Assembly: GCA_019307665.1 (NCBI GenBank)
Contig: JAFDJC010000093.1
Coordinates: 1 to 10,906 of the forward strand
Reading direction: 5' to 3'
Origin: Deltaproteobacteria bacterium
GTDB lineage: Bacteria; Desulfobacterota; Desulfobacteria; Desulfobacterales; SURF-7
Length of the DNA: 10,906 nucleotides
Part shown: one piece after another, positions 1 through 7,161 of the stretch
How positions within the stretch are numbered: position 1 is the first letter of the stretch
Layout of the letters: each line of letters starts with the position of its first letter
Notes under the pieces: model-generated
Databases searched by the model: none
Told to the model about the DNA's origin: nothing
The model's input: only the letters and a program-made list of their open reading frames with translations
Program-made: the position numbers and the translations under genes

Positions 1-1784
1 GGATGATTGGTCATTAACCGGTCAATATCCGGAAACTTAAATTTGCCTGTATCGGTCTGAAACCCTTTGTTCCATGGCTCAGGCACATCAGCGGATGCTT
101 CAACGTATCCATTTTTTTCAAGAGCGTTCCATTTTTCACCCAGTGTTTCTTTTATGCATGCTTTATAATTATCCCATTGAAAAGCAGCACCGATACTTCC
201 TCCCATTTTCTTGGCTATGGAAATAATCACATCACCTGTGTGCTTTGTATTAAACAGGGGTTCTATAACCGGTTTTGAAAGGCCAATAATCGGTTTTGCC
301 AATCCTGCCGTAACCGGCACATCCTCAAAACGCTCAAGCCATACATGGTTCGGGAGTACAAGGTCAGCCATTTCAGTTGTGTCGTCCATGTATGAAGAAA
401 AGCTGACTTTGAAAGGTATCTTTTCAAAGGCTTTTTTAACAGCTTCTGTATTGTGCATGGAATGGCAGGGATTAGTTCCGGATATGAACAGCGCTTTTAG
501 TTCGTCTTTCCCTGACAGAACAGCTTCTGAAAGACGGTTCGGGAGATATGCTGCGTCGGGATATTGCCCTGTTCCTGCTCCATCAATGCGACTTTTGGCA
601 AGACCGTTTGCAGCTGTGCTGTCTATTTGTATTTCCGGCCAGGATATATAATCAGGTTTGTGAACGGCCCACACGCCGCCTTTTTGATTGATATTGCCTG
701 CAAGGGCATTTAAAGCGTGTACCGCCGTTGATTCTGCCATACTTACAGGTGTATCGCCTTTTCCTCGACCGCATATGGCTATCGGCTTTGTGGAACGGGC
801 AAATTCACGGCCTATTGATTTAATTGTTTCCGGGTCCACACCTGTAATCGTTGCTACCTGGTCAGGGTGAAAGTCTTTAAGAATTTTTTCTTTCCAAACC
901 TCGAAGCCTGAAGAGTAGTAGTTGATAAAGTTAGGATTATAAAGATATTCGCGGAGAATTACGTTTGCAAATCCAAGGGCTAAAAATGCTTCCGCACCTG
1001 GTTTTATTGGAATCCACTGATCGGCTCCTGCTGCCGTGTTAGATAGCCTTGGTTCTATTTGGACGGTTTTTTTTCTTCGGTTTTTTTTCCAGTCGCTGTT
1101 TTCCCTGAACATTCTGACAGGTGATCCCCATCCTTCTATTATGCCGCTTCCAAAACTTAATATATAATCTGCATTTTCAAAGTCGAACCCCGGCACTGCG
1201 GATTCACCCTGCATTGTTTTCATCGCCATAGCATATGAGTCTTCTGCGGAAAGCGGCTTTATAAAATTTGGAGATCCGAAGGCTGTAAGGAGACGTTGCA
1301 TCAGTGCCGGAACTGTTCCCATATCGGTACCTGCCATGCAGGCGAGTGCGTTCGGACTGTTTTCGGTTCTAAGTTTTGAAAGCTTTGCGGCAACCTCTGA
1401 AATGGCATCATTCCAGGATATTTCCCGCCATTTTCCGCCATCTTTTTTTAGAGGTGCTTTTATACGGACAGGAGTGTATAGAAGCTGTGGACCGGAAAGA
1501 CCAAGTGCACACAACCCGCCGTCATTTACAGGGTGTCCTTCCATGCCTTCGATTTTGATAACGCGATTGTCCACCTTGCGCACCGTTATACCGCAACCTC
1601 CGGGGCAAAGTGTGCATACCGAGTTTTCGTAAGTTACCGCACCGTCAGGCGGTACGGGTGTCCATGGCCAATTTTGCGTCCAGATGGACGAATCGTCGGT
1701 TGACTTCCATGGCAGTGGAGACAGCGCGGTTCCTGCGGCAGCGCCAATTCCAAGTGACAAAAAACTTCTTCTGTCTATTTTCAT
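1..1784 (-). CDS. qrcB: Qrc complex molybdopterin-oxidoreductase-like subunit QrcB, partial (C-terminus beyond window)
   Basis: 594 complete codons are visible and the frame runs open through the window edge, so the C-terminus is missing. The ATG at 1784 opens a Tat signal: DRRSFLSLG at residues 4-12 (twin Arg 5-6), then a short Ala/Gly hydrophobic stretch. Four cysteines, C57, C60, C64 and C92 (CX2CX3CX27C), form the N-terminal [4Fe-4S] motif of the molybdopterin oxidoreductase (DMSO reductase) superfamily, and the later sequence keeps the fold's usual motifs. Where active enzymes carry the Cys, Sec or Ser that binds Mo (about residues 175-182 here, IKPLSAEDSY), I see no Cys or Sec. This fits the known loss of molybdenum in QrcB and the related ActB of alternative complex III. 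The start lies 32 bp after qrcA, with AGGGG upstream. In Qrc the subunit sits on the periplasmic face between the cytochrome and the iron-sulfur and quinone subunits, qrcC and qrcD, which would be expected off the left edge. The qrcB name rests on the qrcA neighbour; a catalytic molybdoenzyme is the alternative. Confidence 0.82.
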   Translation of the reverse strand, partial: MKIDRRSFLSLGIGAAAGTALSPLPWKSTDDSSIWTQNWPWTPVPPDGAVTYENSVCTLCPGGCGITVRKVDNRVIKIEGMEGHPVNDGGLCALGLSGPQLLYTPVRIKAPLKKDGGKWREISWNDAISEVAAKLSKLRTENSPNALACMAGTDMGTVPALMQRLLTAFGSPNFIKPLSAEDSYAMAMKTMQGESAVPGFDFENADYILSFGSGIIEGWGSPVRMFRENSDWKKNRRKKTVQIEPRLSNTAAGADQWIPIKPGAEAFLALGFANVILREYLYNPNFINYYSSGFEVWKEKILKDFHPDQVATITGVDPETIKSIGREFARSTKPIAICGRGKGDTPVSMAESTAVHALNALAGNINQKGGVWAVHKPDYISWPEIQIDSTAANGLAKSRIDGAGTGQYPDAAYLPNRLSEAVLSGKDELKALFISGTNPCHSMHNTEAVKKAFEKIPFKVSFSSYMDDTTEMADLVLPNHVWLERFEDVPVTAGLAKPIIGLSKPVIEPLFNTKHTGDVIISIAKKMGGSIGAAFQWDNYKACIKETLGEKWNALEKNGYVEASADVPEPWNKGFQTDTGKFKFPDIDRLMTNH

Positions 1785-1816
1785 GGGTTTATTCCCCTTT
1801 AAAATATTCGGGCAGT

Positions 1817-2479
1817 CTACTTATGACATACAAAGCAGCCGTCTTTTTGTGTTGAAACGCTTGTTTTCCTGCCGGTTTCTTTCATGTGGCAATCAGCACA
1901 GTCATCCATTTTCATTCGATCCCATGTATTTTTCTTTAAAAAGATCATGTTTTCTATATTTTTTCCCCAGATATCTCTGCTGTAGCCTGTCAGCCTGTTT
2001 TCTTCATATGGCTTGAGACTGGTTGATTCGCCGATGTGGCCATGACAGGTAACACAATCCATTTCAGCCATTTGGACGTGTGCTGCATGAGAAAAGAAAA
2101 CACAGTCGGGCTGTTTTGAGTAGATAAACCAGGGAACTTCTTTGTTTTTTGAAACGTATTCCTCCACGAACACAGCTTCGTCATGACTTTCGCCCTGAAC
2201 TTCTTCATGACAGTCTATACATTCGGACAAAGTCGGAGCGCCCGAAAATGTCCCGTCTTCTCTGAAGTAATGGCAGCTCTGACACCCGTCATCAATAAGT
2301 TCCATATGAAGCGAATGGTTGAAGTTGATCGGCTGTTCTTTTTTGGAATATAGAAGAGACGGATAGATTATCCATCCGACAATAAGGCTTGCAATAAAAC
2401 CGATAATAAAAAAAAGAACAATAGGTTTTGATTCAGCTGTACCATCAACAGCGGCTTCTTTATTATCTGCGTTTCCCAT
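1817..2479 (-). CDS. qrcA: Qrc complex multiheme cytochrome c subunit QrcA
   Basis: 220 residues. An N-terminal membrane anchor at about residues 19-44 has no obvious cleavage site, so the protein should be tethered with its heme domain in the periplasm. Five CxxCH heme c motifs are visible, starting at C66, C87, C142, C194 and C215. Distal-His style motifs precede some of them (FNHSLH 53-58, FFSHAAH 128-134). A further lone cysteine, C126, lies just before the second of these without a CxxCH. QrcA is described as the subunit that receives electrons from type I cytochrome c3 and relays them to the rest of Qrc for menaquinone reduction. The family is usually called hexaheme, so five canonical motifs is a point to check. 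The start is supported by GGAG six bases upstream of the ATG. It is first in an operon with qrcB. A pentaheme ActA-type subunit of alternative complex III is the other possibility; the separate, Tat-exported next gene favours Qrc. Confidence 0.85.
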   Translation of the reverse strand: MGNADNKEAAVDGTAESKPIVLFFIIGFIASLIVGWIIYPSLLYSKKEQPINFNHSLHMELIDDGCQSCHYFREDGTFSGAPTLSECIDCHEEVQGESHDEAVFVEEYVSKNKEVPWFIYSKQPDCVFFSHAAHVQMAEMDCVTCHGHIGESTSLKPYEENRLTGYSRDIWGKNIENMIFLKKNTWDRMKMDDCADCHMKETGRKTSVSTQKDGCFVCHK

Positions 2480-2524
2480 AGGCGCTCCGTTTTTTAATGC
2501 CGGTAAAAAACAGGCATAATAATA

Positions 2525-2538
2525 TTTGATATATCAAA
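2525..2538. promoter_or_regulatory. 14-bp perfect palindrome upstream of qrcA
   Basis: TTTGATATATCAAA reads the same on both strands. It lies about 45-58 bp upstream of the qrcA start and overlaps the T-run of the terminator that closes the upstream gene cluster. An A/T-only core with a TTGAT half-site could be an operator, but perfect A+T palindromes arise easily in such sequence. I found no convincing -35/-10 pair for qrcA in 2480-2545. Confidence 0.25.
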
Positions 2539-2576
2539 AAAATAGCCCGTAACCTTTCAGTACACAAGGTTACCGG
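2536..2576 (-). terminator. Rho-independent terminator after the NTAQ1-like gene
   Basis: On the minus strand an 11-bp stem with one mismatch (arms 2566-2576 and 2546-2556, GGTTAC pairing with GTAACC) encloses a 9-base loop. After three bases (CTA) comes a run of seven T. It lies 21 bases past the stop of the NTAQ1-like gene and before qrcA, so it separates the two transcription units. Confidence 0.8.
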
Positions 2577-2597
2577 AAAATAGAATATTTATATTTG

Positions 2598-3299
2598 TCA
2601 TTGCTGATTGTCAAGAAAAAATAGAATCGATTTCAGGTAATCGGTTACCGAACTTGCATGATATTTTTCGCCAAGGTTATAAAGATAGTAGCTTGGATGC
2701 CTGGGGTGACGATTCATGTATTCGTCTGCCGGGATGGCCCTGATTGTCAGACGGTTAAAAAGACTGTTTCTTTGGTCGCTGCTGGAGGAGCGGGGTGTAA
2801 ACATATTTTTAAAATATTCATCAGCCGGTAAAATAACAGGGCTGTCTGAGTAGTCGAAATCGAGAATTTGGTCATTAACAGACGCTACAACGTGATATCT
2901 GAACTTGTTGGGAGGCATGTCTCTTGTGGGAACTATTCTTGTTTTATACAAAGTAATTGACGGCCGATTTATTGACTGATCCAGAATCTGGTTCGGTTCA
3001 GGATTAAGTATTTTATAATGATATTTATCAAAGATAAAAATAACCTTTACGTTTTCAAGGTTTTTTCTTTGAACATTAATGGCTTTGAGCAATCTGTATA
3101 TATTGTCCTGACATTTCAAGCTATTGTACGTTGTACTAAAAAAAAGTTTTCTGAAAATTAAAAAATAGTCCTGCTCTTCCATCTTTTCCATTTTAGGTTG
3201 TTCGTCGCCAGGTGTCGGGGCCGCTGCAAAGGATAATGAGTGGGGCAATAAAAATGCTACAAAGAGTAAAGTATATACAAGCGTTTTAATAATTTTCAT
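2598..3299 (-). CDS. Exported papain-fold protein resembling N-terminal glutamine amidohydrolase (NTAQ1-like)
   Basis: 233 residues from the ATG at 3299, which opens directly on a signal peptide (MKIIKTLVYTLLFV, likely cut after SFAAA near residue 27). An in-frame ATG at 3332 would add 11 residues before it; neither start has a strong ribosome binding site. Numbered from 3299, three conserved blocks are visible: C63 in CQDNIYRLL, H136 in RYHVVAS, and D147 in ILDFDYSDSP, followed by P158 and DEYFKNMF. They match in order and character the Cys-His-Asp triad blocks of NTAQ1, which converts N-terminal Gln to Glu in eukaryotic cytosol (CEENVWKL, YHVV, YDLD, then Pro and a Tyr-rich stretch). Export would be a departure from that setting. 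It is last of three tightly spaced genes for exported proteins and is followed by a terminator. The fold call rests on motif comparison by eye; another papain-like deamidase or protease is the alternative. Confidence 0.6.
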   Translation of the reverse strand: MKIIKTLVYTLLFVAFLLPHSLSFAAAPTPGDEQPKMEKMEEQDYFLIFRKLFFSTTYNSLKCQDNIYRLLKAINVQRKNLENVKVIFIFDKYHYKILNPEPNQILDQSINRPSITLYKTRIVPTRDMPPNKFRYHVVASVNDQILDFDYSDSPVILPADEYFKNMFTPRSSSSDQRNSLFNRLTIRAIPADEYMNRHPRHPSYYLYNLGEKYHASSVTDYLKSILFFLDNQQ

Positions 3300-3355
3300 A
3301 AAACATGGTCCGGATAAAGCACCGTTATCCATATCATCTGGATTTTATTGTGTCA

Positions 3356-4171
3356 TTATTTTGCAGTGAATACAAGTCTCAAGCCGATATAAAAGTTCCA
3401 GTATGAAGGCAGATGCTTTGTACGGTTTGCTGATCTGCATCTTCTGGCATAACTGCTGAGCCCTCCGCCTCGGCATACTTTTGAAATCCCTGTTTCAGGC
3501 CCTCTGGGATCAATGACATAACTTGATGGATATTTGCCGTACCAATCTTCACACCATTCATATACATTTCCGTGCATGTCATGTAAACCTAGTTTGTTAG
3601 GCGGAAAACTTTTAACCGGCACCGTTCTGTTGAGGTTTTTGCCTCTGGGATCGCCAGGCAGTGGATGGCTTCCGTTGTAATTGGCCTGGCTTGAATACAG
3701 TGAATTTCCAAAATAAAAAAGTGTATCTGTTCCAGCGCGGCAGGCATACTCCCATTCCGCTTCGGTTGGCAGTCTGTAATTGGTTGTGCTTTCCTTCAGG
3801 TTAAGTTTTTTTATAAACGCTTGGGCATCGTGCCAGGAAATTCTTTCAACGGGGCATTTGTCCCCGCAATAAGTATATTTCGAGGGGTTGGTGCCCATAA
3901 TCTGTTTCCACTGTTTCTGTGTCACTTCCGATGTCTGGATAAAAAAGCCCTTGGATAATGTAACTCTATGCTCTGTTTCATCTTTATCTCGGTGATAGTC
4001 ATTTTCCGGAGAACCCATCAAAAATGGTCCGGGTTTGACATATACAAAGTCCATTTCGATACTGTTTGTAAATTTCTTTTTACCTTCAGAATTTACTTGT
4101 TTAGCCGCTTCTGCGGCAGTTATCATGAACAGAATCAGAACAATATATTTTAGGAAATGAGCTTTTCTCAT
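3356..4171 (-). CDS. Exported formylglycine-generating-enzyme (SUMF1) domain protein without the catalytic Cys pair
   Basis: 271 residues. The ATG at 4171 is preferred; an in-frame TTG at 4180 adds three residues. An N-terminal hydrophobic segment ending in AEA is a signal peptide. The rest is one FGE-sulfatase domain: FLMGSPE (about 50-56), SEVTQKQW (81-88), CPVERISWHDA (106-116), YRLPTEAEWEYACRAG (132-147), GLHDMHGNVYEWCEDWYG (195-212), CRGGG (233-237) and CRSANR (245-250). The family includes FGE, which oxidises a sulfatase Cys to formylglycine, and many relatives with other or unknown roles. In FGE two cysteines lie between the RGG block and the final Arg-rich block; here that stretch is GLSSYARRC, and only C245, at the common CRSA position, is present. 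True FGE activity is therefore doubtful. A CGDKC pair at about 102-106 may form a disulfide. It lies 20 bp after the M16 peptidase gene, almost certainly cotranscribed. No sulfatase gene is in the window. Confidence 0.85.
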   Translation of the reverse strand: MRKAHFLKYIVLILFMITAAEAAKQVNSEGKKKFTNSIEMDFVYVKPGPFLMGSPENDYHRDKDETEHRVTLSKGFFIQTSEVTQKQWKQIMGTNPSKYTYCGDKCPVERISWHDAQAFIKKLNLKESTTNYRLPTEAEWEYACRAGTDTLFYFGNSLYSSQANYNGSHPLPGDPRGKNLNRTVPVKSFPPNKLGLHDMHGNVYEWCEDWYGKYPSSYVIDPRGPETGISKVCRGGGLSSYARRCRSANRTKHLPSYWNFYIGLRLVFTAK

Positions 4172-4191
4172 AAAAATCAATAAAGGACGAT

Positions 4192-7053
4192 TTACTTTTC
4201 AGGCTTTATTATAATGGTCGCGGCTTTTTTATTGTCAAGATATTTTACTGCAAGCTTTTCGACTTCTTTTTTTGTGATGGATTCATAATCCTTAAGGATA
4301 CCTCTACTCCATTCAATCTGTTCGGGATGTTTTTTTGAACCCTCGAGTACGCTTTTCAACCAATATCTATTTGACCGCCGCATATCTTTAAGCATTGTCA
4401 AGATAGGCTTCAATGCCAGGTTGAGTTCGTTATCCGTAATACCATTTTTTGTAATTTCGAATGTAATATTCTTAATTTCGCTGATTACTTTTTCAGCGTT
4501 TTCAGGTTCCACAGTTACAACAGCTTTAAAAACGCCATAACCTTTATAGGCTTTGGAGGGATCGTTATAGGCATAGGGAGAGTAAGTGGCGCCCAGTTTC
4601 TCCCGTATCCTTTTTCGCAGCCTTTCTGAAAAGATCTGGCCCAGGAGGGTAAAACGTCTGGTTCTTCGTATGTTCCAGAAATCTTCCGTAGGGTAGGCTA
4701 CAATAACGGTTCCTTTTTGGATCTTTGTGGGTACAGGGATATCAAGATGTTTTTTATCAGGGAACACCGGTTTTCTTTTTTGCACATCATATCCTTCGGT
4801 GTCAGAGGGCGGTATGCCGGCAGAATACATCGCAGCCAATTCAATTATTGTTTCCGGGTCGAAATCACCCACAACAGATATTTCAAACCCTCCTCTGTCT
4901 TTTGCACCTTCAATCCAAGATCTTAAATGGCTAAGAGAATTATGTCTGAATTGTTCTATGGGTGGGAGGCCGAAACGAAGATCGCCTCCTGCAAGAAACC
5001 GGTCACCTTTCAAAGCCATGGCGCCTTCTATTTTATGAGAGATAGTTTTGTATTTTTGCTCAAATCGTTCCATGGAAAGATTGAATGCATCTTCTCTGAA
5101 ACCGGTATCCAAGATAAAAGTATAGAGAAGCTGGAAAAGGAGTTGTACTTCGTCTGTTACACTGCTTCCTGAAAATGCGAAATGCTCTTCTTCCACATCA
5201 AAATACACGCCTGCATTTTTGCCTGCAAGGGCGGTGTCAAGCTCATCTTTTTTAAGCATTCCTGTGCCGCTTTCATTGATAACTGAACTGCTCAAGTGCC
5301 CTATGCCCGGATTTCCAGAGGGCTCACCGGATCTTCCCTTTCCGAAAATACATGATAACAGTACCTGGTTGGCTTTAAAATCCGTCTGTTTTATATTAAG
5401 CCTTATTCCGTTTTTAAAATCTATACATGTAATGCCAAGATCGGAAATTTCTTTCCTGTTAACAATCTCTCCTTTTTTTTCCGGATCAGGTAAATATGGA
5501 AACTCTTTATTGCTGATGGTTATAGGTTTTGAGACAGATGTCATGCTGCTTTTTTCAATTTCGGCAAGTATCTGCTTTTCGGGATCAGTCGCTATCTTGG
5601 CATTTCCTGTTACAAGTATAAGTCTGAAAGACGGCGCCCATTTCTTTTTAAAAATATCATGTACCTGCTTAAGTGTAACTGATGCAATAAAAGGGCTAAA
5701 AATATTTTTTTTCTGCTCGGGTGATTGAAACACCCTGTCATTGTTAAGGTGCCATATAATTTTTCCGGCAAGTTTTTGACTTTTTCTTGTTGAAGAACCC
5801 TTAACCGCTTTGTCCATACCGGCAAGGTAGTTCTTTTTTACACGTTCGAGTTCTTGTTCAGTAAAGCTAAATTGTATTGCTTTCCGCAAGGCTTGTTCGA
5901 GGGCCTGCAAAGTTTCTTTCCAGTTTTCAGGGCGGCATTCAGCAGATATTTCAGCATATTCAATTTCCCGTAGGAAAATTCCTGAAGTTGTCGACGCGCT
6001 GGTAAAGGGAGTGTCCGGTAGACCTAATTGCTTATCAAGCCGATTTTGAACAATTCTGTTACCAATGTCTTCTATAAGCCTTTGCCGTGCATACTCATAG
6101 GAGTCAGGTTTATCAAAAAACTTTCTAACAACTTCTATGCTTATGGTGGTATTTCCTGCCTCTTTCTCATAGTGATAAAAAGGTTTCAGACCTTGATGGT
6201 CAATTTCACCGATTTTTGGAATGGCTCGTGTCTGGGCTCTCGCACTAAGTTTTGAAAATTTTTGAATAATGAGTGATTTTACCTCTTGTGCTTTAAAATC
6301 ACCTGTTATCACTAGTATCATATTTTCAGGTCTGTACCATGCATCATAAAAACTTTTCAGGAGATTTCTGTCAGTAGTTTTAATAACTTCTTCCGTGCCT
6401 ATTGGAAGCCGGTAAGGTACTATTGTGTCCGGTATTTCAAACTTCAGCGTTGACTTAAATGTACGGTACGATGCCGAATCACGAGAAAGTTTTTCTGCCA
6501 GGATAACTTTGCGTTCGAGGTCGATTTCGGTTTCAAGAAGGAGTGCCCCTTCCGCATAATCTTGGAGCACCAATAGCCCTTTTCGGATATTTTCTTTGTC
6601 TCCATCGGGAAGAAGAATGTCGTATACAGTCTCATAGAAACCGGTATGTGCATTGGCATCTGCACCGAAATGCATGCCGATGCTTTGGAAATATTCAACC
6701 AGTTCACCGGGCTTAAAATGTTCTGATCCGTTAAAAAGCATATGTTCCAGAAAATGAGCAACTCCTTGTTCGTTTTCCGATTCGTTCATAGATCCGGCAA
6801 GAATGTTAAGATGCATGCTGACGCGATTTTTGGGCTCATGATTTTCCATTAATACATATCTTAATCCATTTTGAAGTCTTCCGTATTCTATGGCTGGATC
6901 TGGAGCGAGATCACTTTTTTCATGCGGCCAGATGACAATGGGAGATGGGTTGGTAGGCTCATCGGTCGCAGTGGCTGTCTGGTTGTTAAAGCCGGAAAAG
7001 AGAAAAAAAAGTGCAGCAAAAATGTATAGCAATGAAAAACGTTTTATGAGCAT
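4192..7053 (-). CDS. Exported M16 (insulinase/pitrilysin) family zinc metallopeptidase, PqqL-like
   Basis: 953 residues, the length of the two-half single-chain M16 peptidases such as E. coli PqqL. A signal peptide occupies about residues 1-30 (hydrophobic 7-22). The inverted zinc motif HFLEH is at 100-104 (H100, E103, H104). LERKVILAEK at 179-188 supplies the expected third ligand, probably E187, with E180 as the usual second-shell Glu. GFYETVYDI at 138-146 is typical of the catalytic half. The C-terminal half lacks a zinc motif and carries LGATYSPYAY at 820-829, the block holding the conserved Tyr that helps bind substrate. It should be an active periplasmic or surface peptidase degrading unstructured peptides in a closed chamber. 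AAGGA eight bases before the ATG supports the start. It is first of a three-gene run (20 bp to the next). Its only upstream space is about 29 bp after a strong hairpin, so its promoter is unclear. Confidence 0.92.
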   Translation of the reverse strand: MLIKRFSLLYIFAALFFLFSGFNNQTATATDEPTNPSPIVIWPHEKSDLAPDPAIEYGRLQNGLRYVLMENHEPKNRVSMHLNILAGSMNESENEQGVAHFLEHMLFNGSEHFKPGELVEYFQSIGMHFGADANAHTGFYETVYDILLPDGDKENIRKGLLVLQDYAEGALLLETEIDLERKVILAEKLSRDSASYRTFKSTLKFEIPDTIVPYRLPIGTEEVIKTTDRNLLKSFYDAWYRPENMILVITGDFKAQEVKSLIIQKFSKLSARAQTRAIPKIGEIDHQGLKPFYHYEKEAGNTTISIEVVRKFFDKPDSYEYARQRLIEDIGNRIVQNRLDKQLGLPDTPFTSASTTSGIFLREIEYAEISAECRPENWKETLQALEQALRKAIQFSFTEQELERVKKNYLAGMDKAVKGSSTRKSQKLAGKIIWHLNNDRVFQSPEQKKNIFSPFIASVTLKQVHDIFKKKWAPSFRLILVTGNAKIATDPEKQILAEIEKSSMTSVSKPITISNKEFPYLPDPEKKGEIVNRKEISDLGITCIDFKNGIRLNIKQTDFKANQVLLSCIFGKGRSGEPSGNPGIGHLSSSVINESGTGMLKKDELDTALAGKNAGVYFDVEEEHFAFSGSSVTDEVQLLFQLLYTFILDTGFREDAFNLSMERFEQKYKTISHKIEGAMALKGDRFLAGGDLRFGLPPIEQFRHNSLSHLRSWIEGAKDRGGFEISVVGDFDPETIIELAAMYSAGIPPSDTEGYDVQKRKPVFPDKKHLDIPVPTKIQKGTVIVAYPTEDFWNIRRTRRFTLLGQIFSERLRKRIREKLGATYSPYAYNDPSKAYKGYGVFKAVVTVEPENAEKVISEIKNITFEITKNGITDNELNLALKPILTMLKDMRRSNRYWLKSVLEGSKKHPEQIEWSRGILKDYESITKKEVEKLAVKYLDNKKAATIIIKPEK

Positions 7054-7082
7054 GATCGTATTCCTTCTTGATAAAAACAGAT

Positions 7083-7140
7083 AAAAAAAAGTCTTCAGAA
7101 TGAGCAGATACAGCTATATGGCTCAAATTGAAGACTTTTT
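7083..7140 (-). terminator. Long hairpin with T-run between the H1-like gene and the M16 gene
   Basis: Arms 7086-7097 and 7129-7140 pair perfectly (AAAAAGTCTTCA with TGAAGACTTTTT). After a 3-by-3 internal loop, TGAGC (7101-7105) pairs with GCTCA (7121-7125), leaving a 15-base loop. Read on the minus strand it ends in eight T, a Rho-independent terminator 22 bases past the stop of the H1-like gene. The plus-strand reading also ends in five T, so it can work both ways. It may leave readthrough for the M16 cluster. Confidence 0.8.
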
Positions 7141-7161
7141 ATTCTCAAGTTGAAAGGCGGA

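Noticed and set aside
211..870. Plus-strand open frames opposite qrcB (211-651, 688-870)
   Set aside because: They lie antisense within a continuous, recognisable molybdopterin-oxidoreductase frame and show no domain of their own.
3300..3332. Upstream ATG at 3332 as the start of the NTAQ1-like gene
   Set aside because: It would put 11 mostly non-basic residues before the signal peptide; the ATG at 3299 gives a standard signal. Not excluded, since neither has a strong ribosome binding site.
5219..5728. 169-codon plus-strand open frame opposite the M16 gene
   Set aside because: Antisense shadow of the M16 coding sequence; hydrophobic low-complexity translation without a recognisable family.
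7054..7161. Small precursor-peptide gene next to the M16 cluster
   Set aside because: The interval is taken up by the hairpin and offers no short frame with a ribosome binding site.
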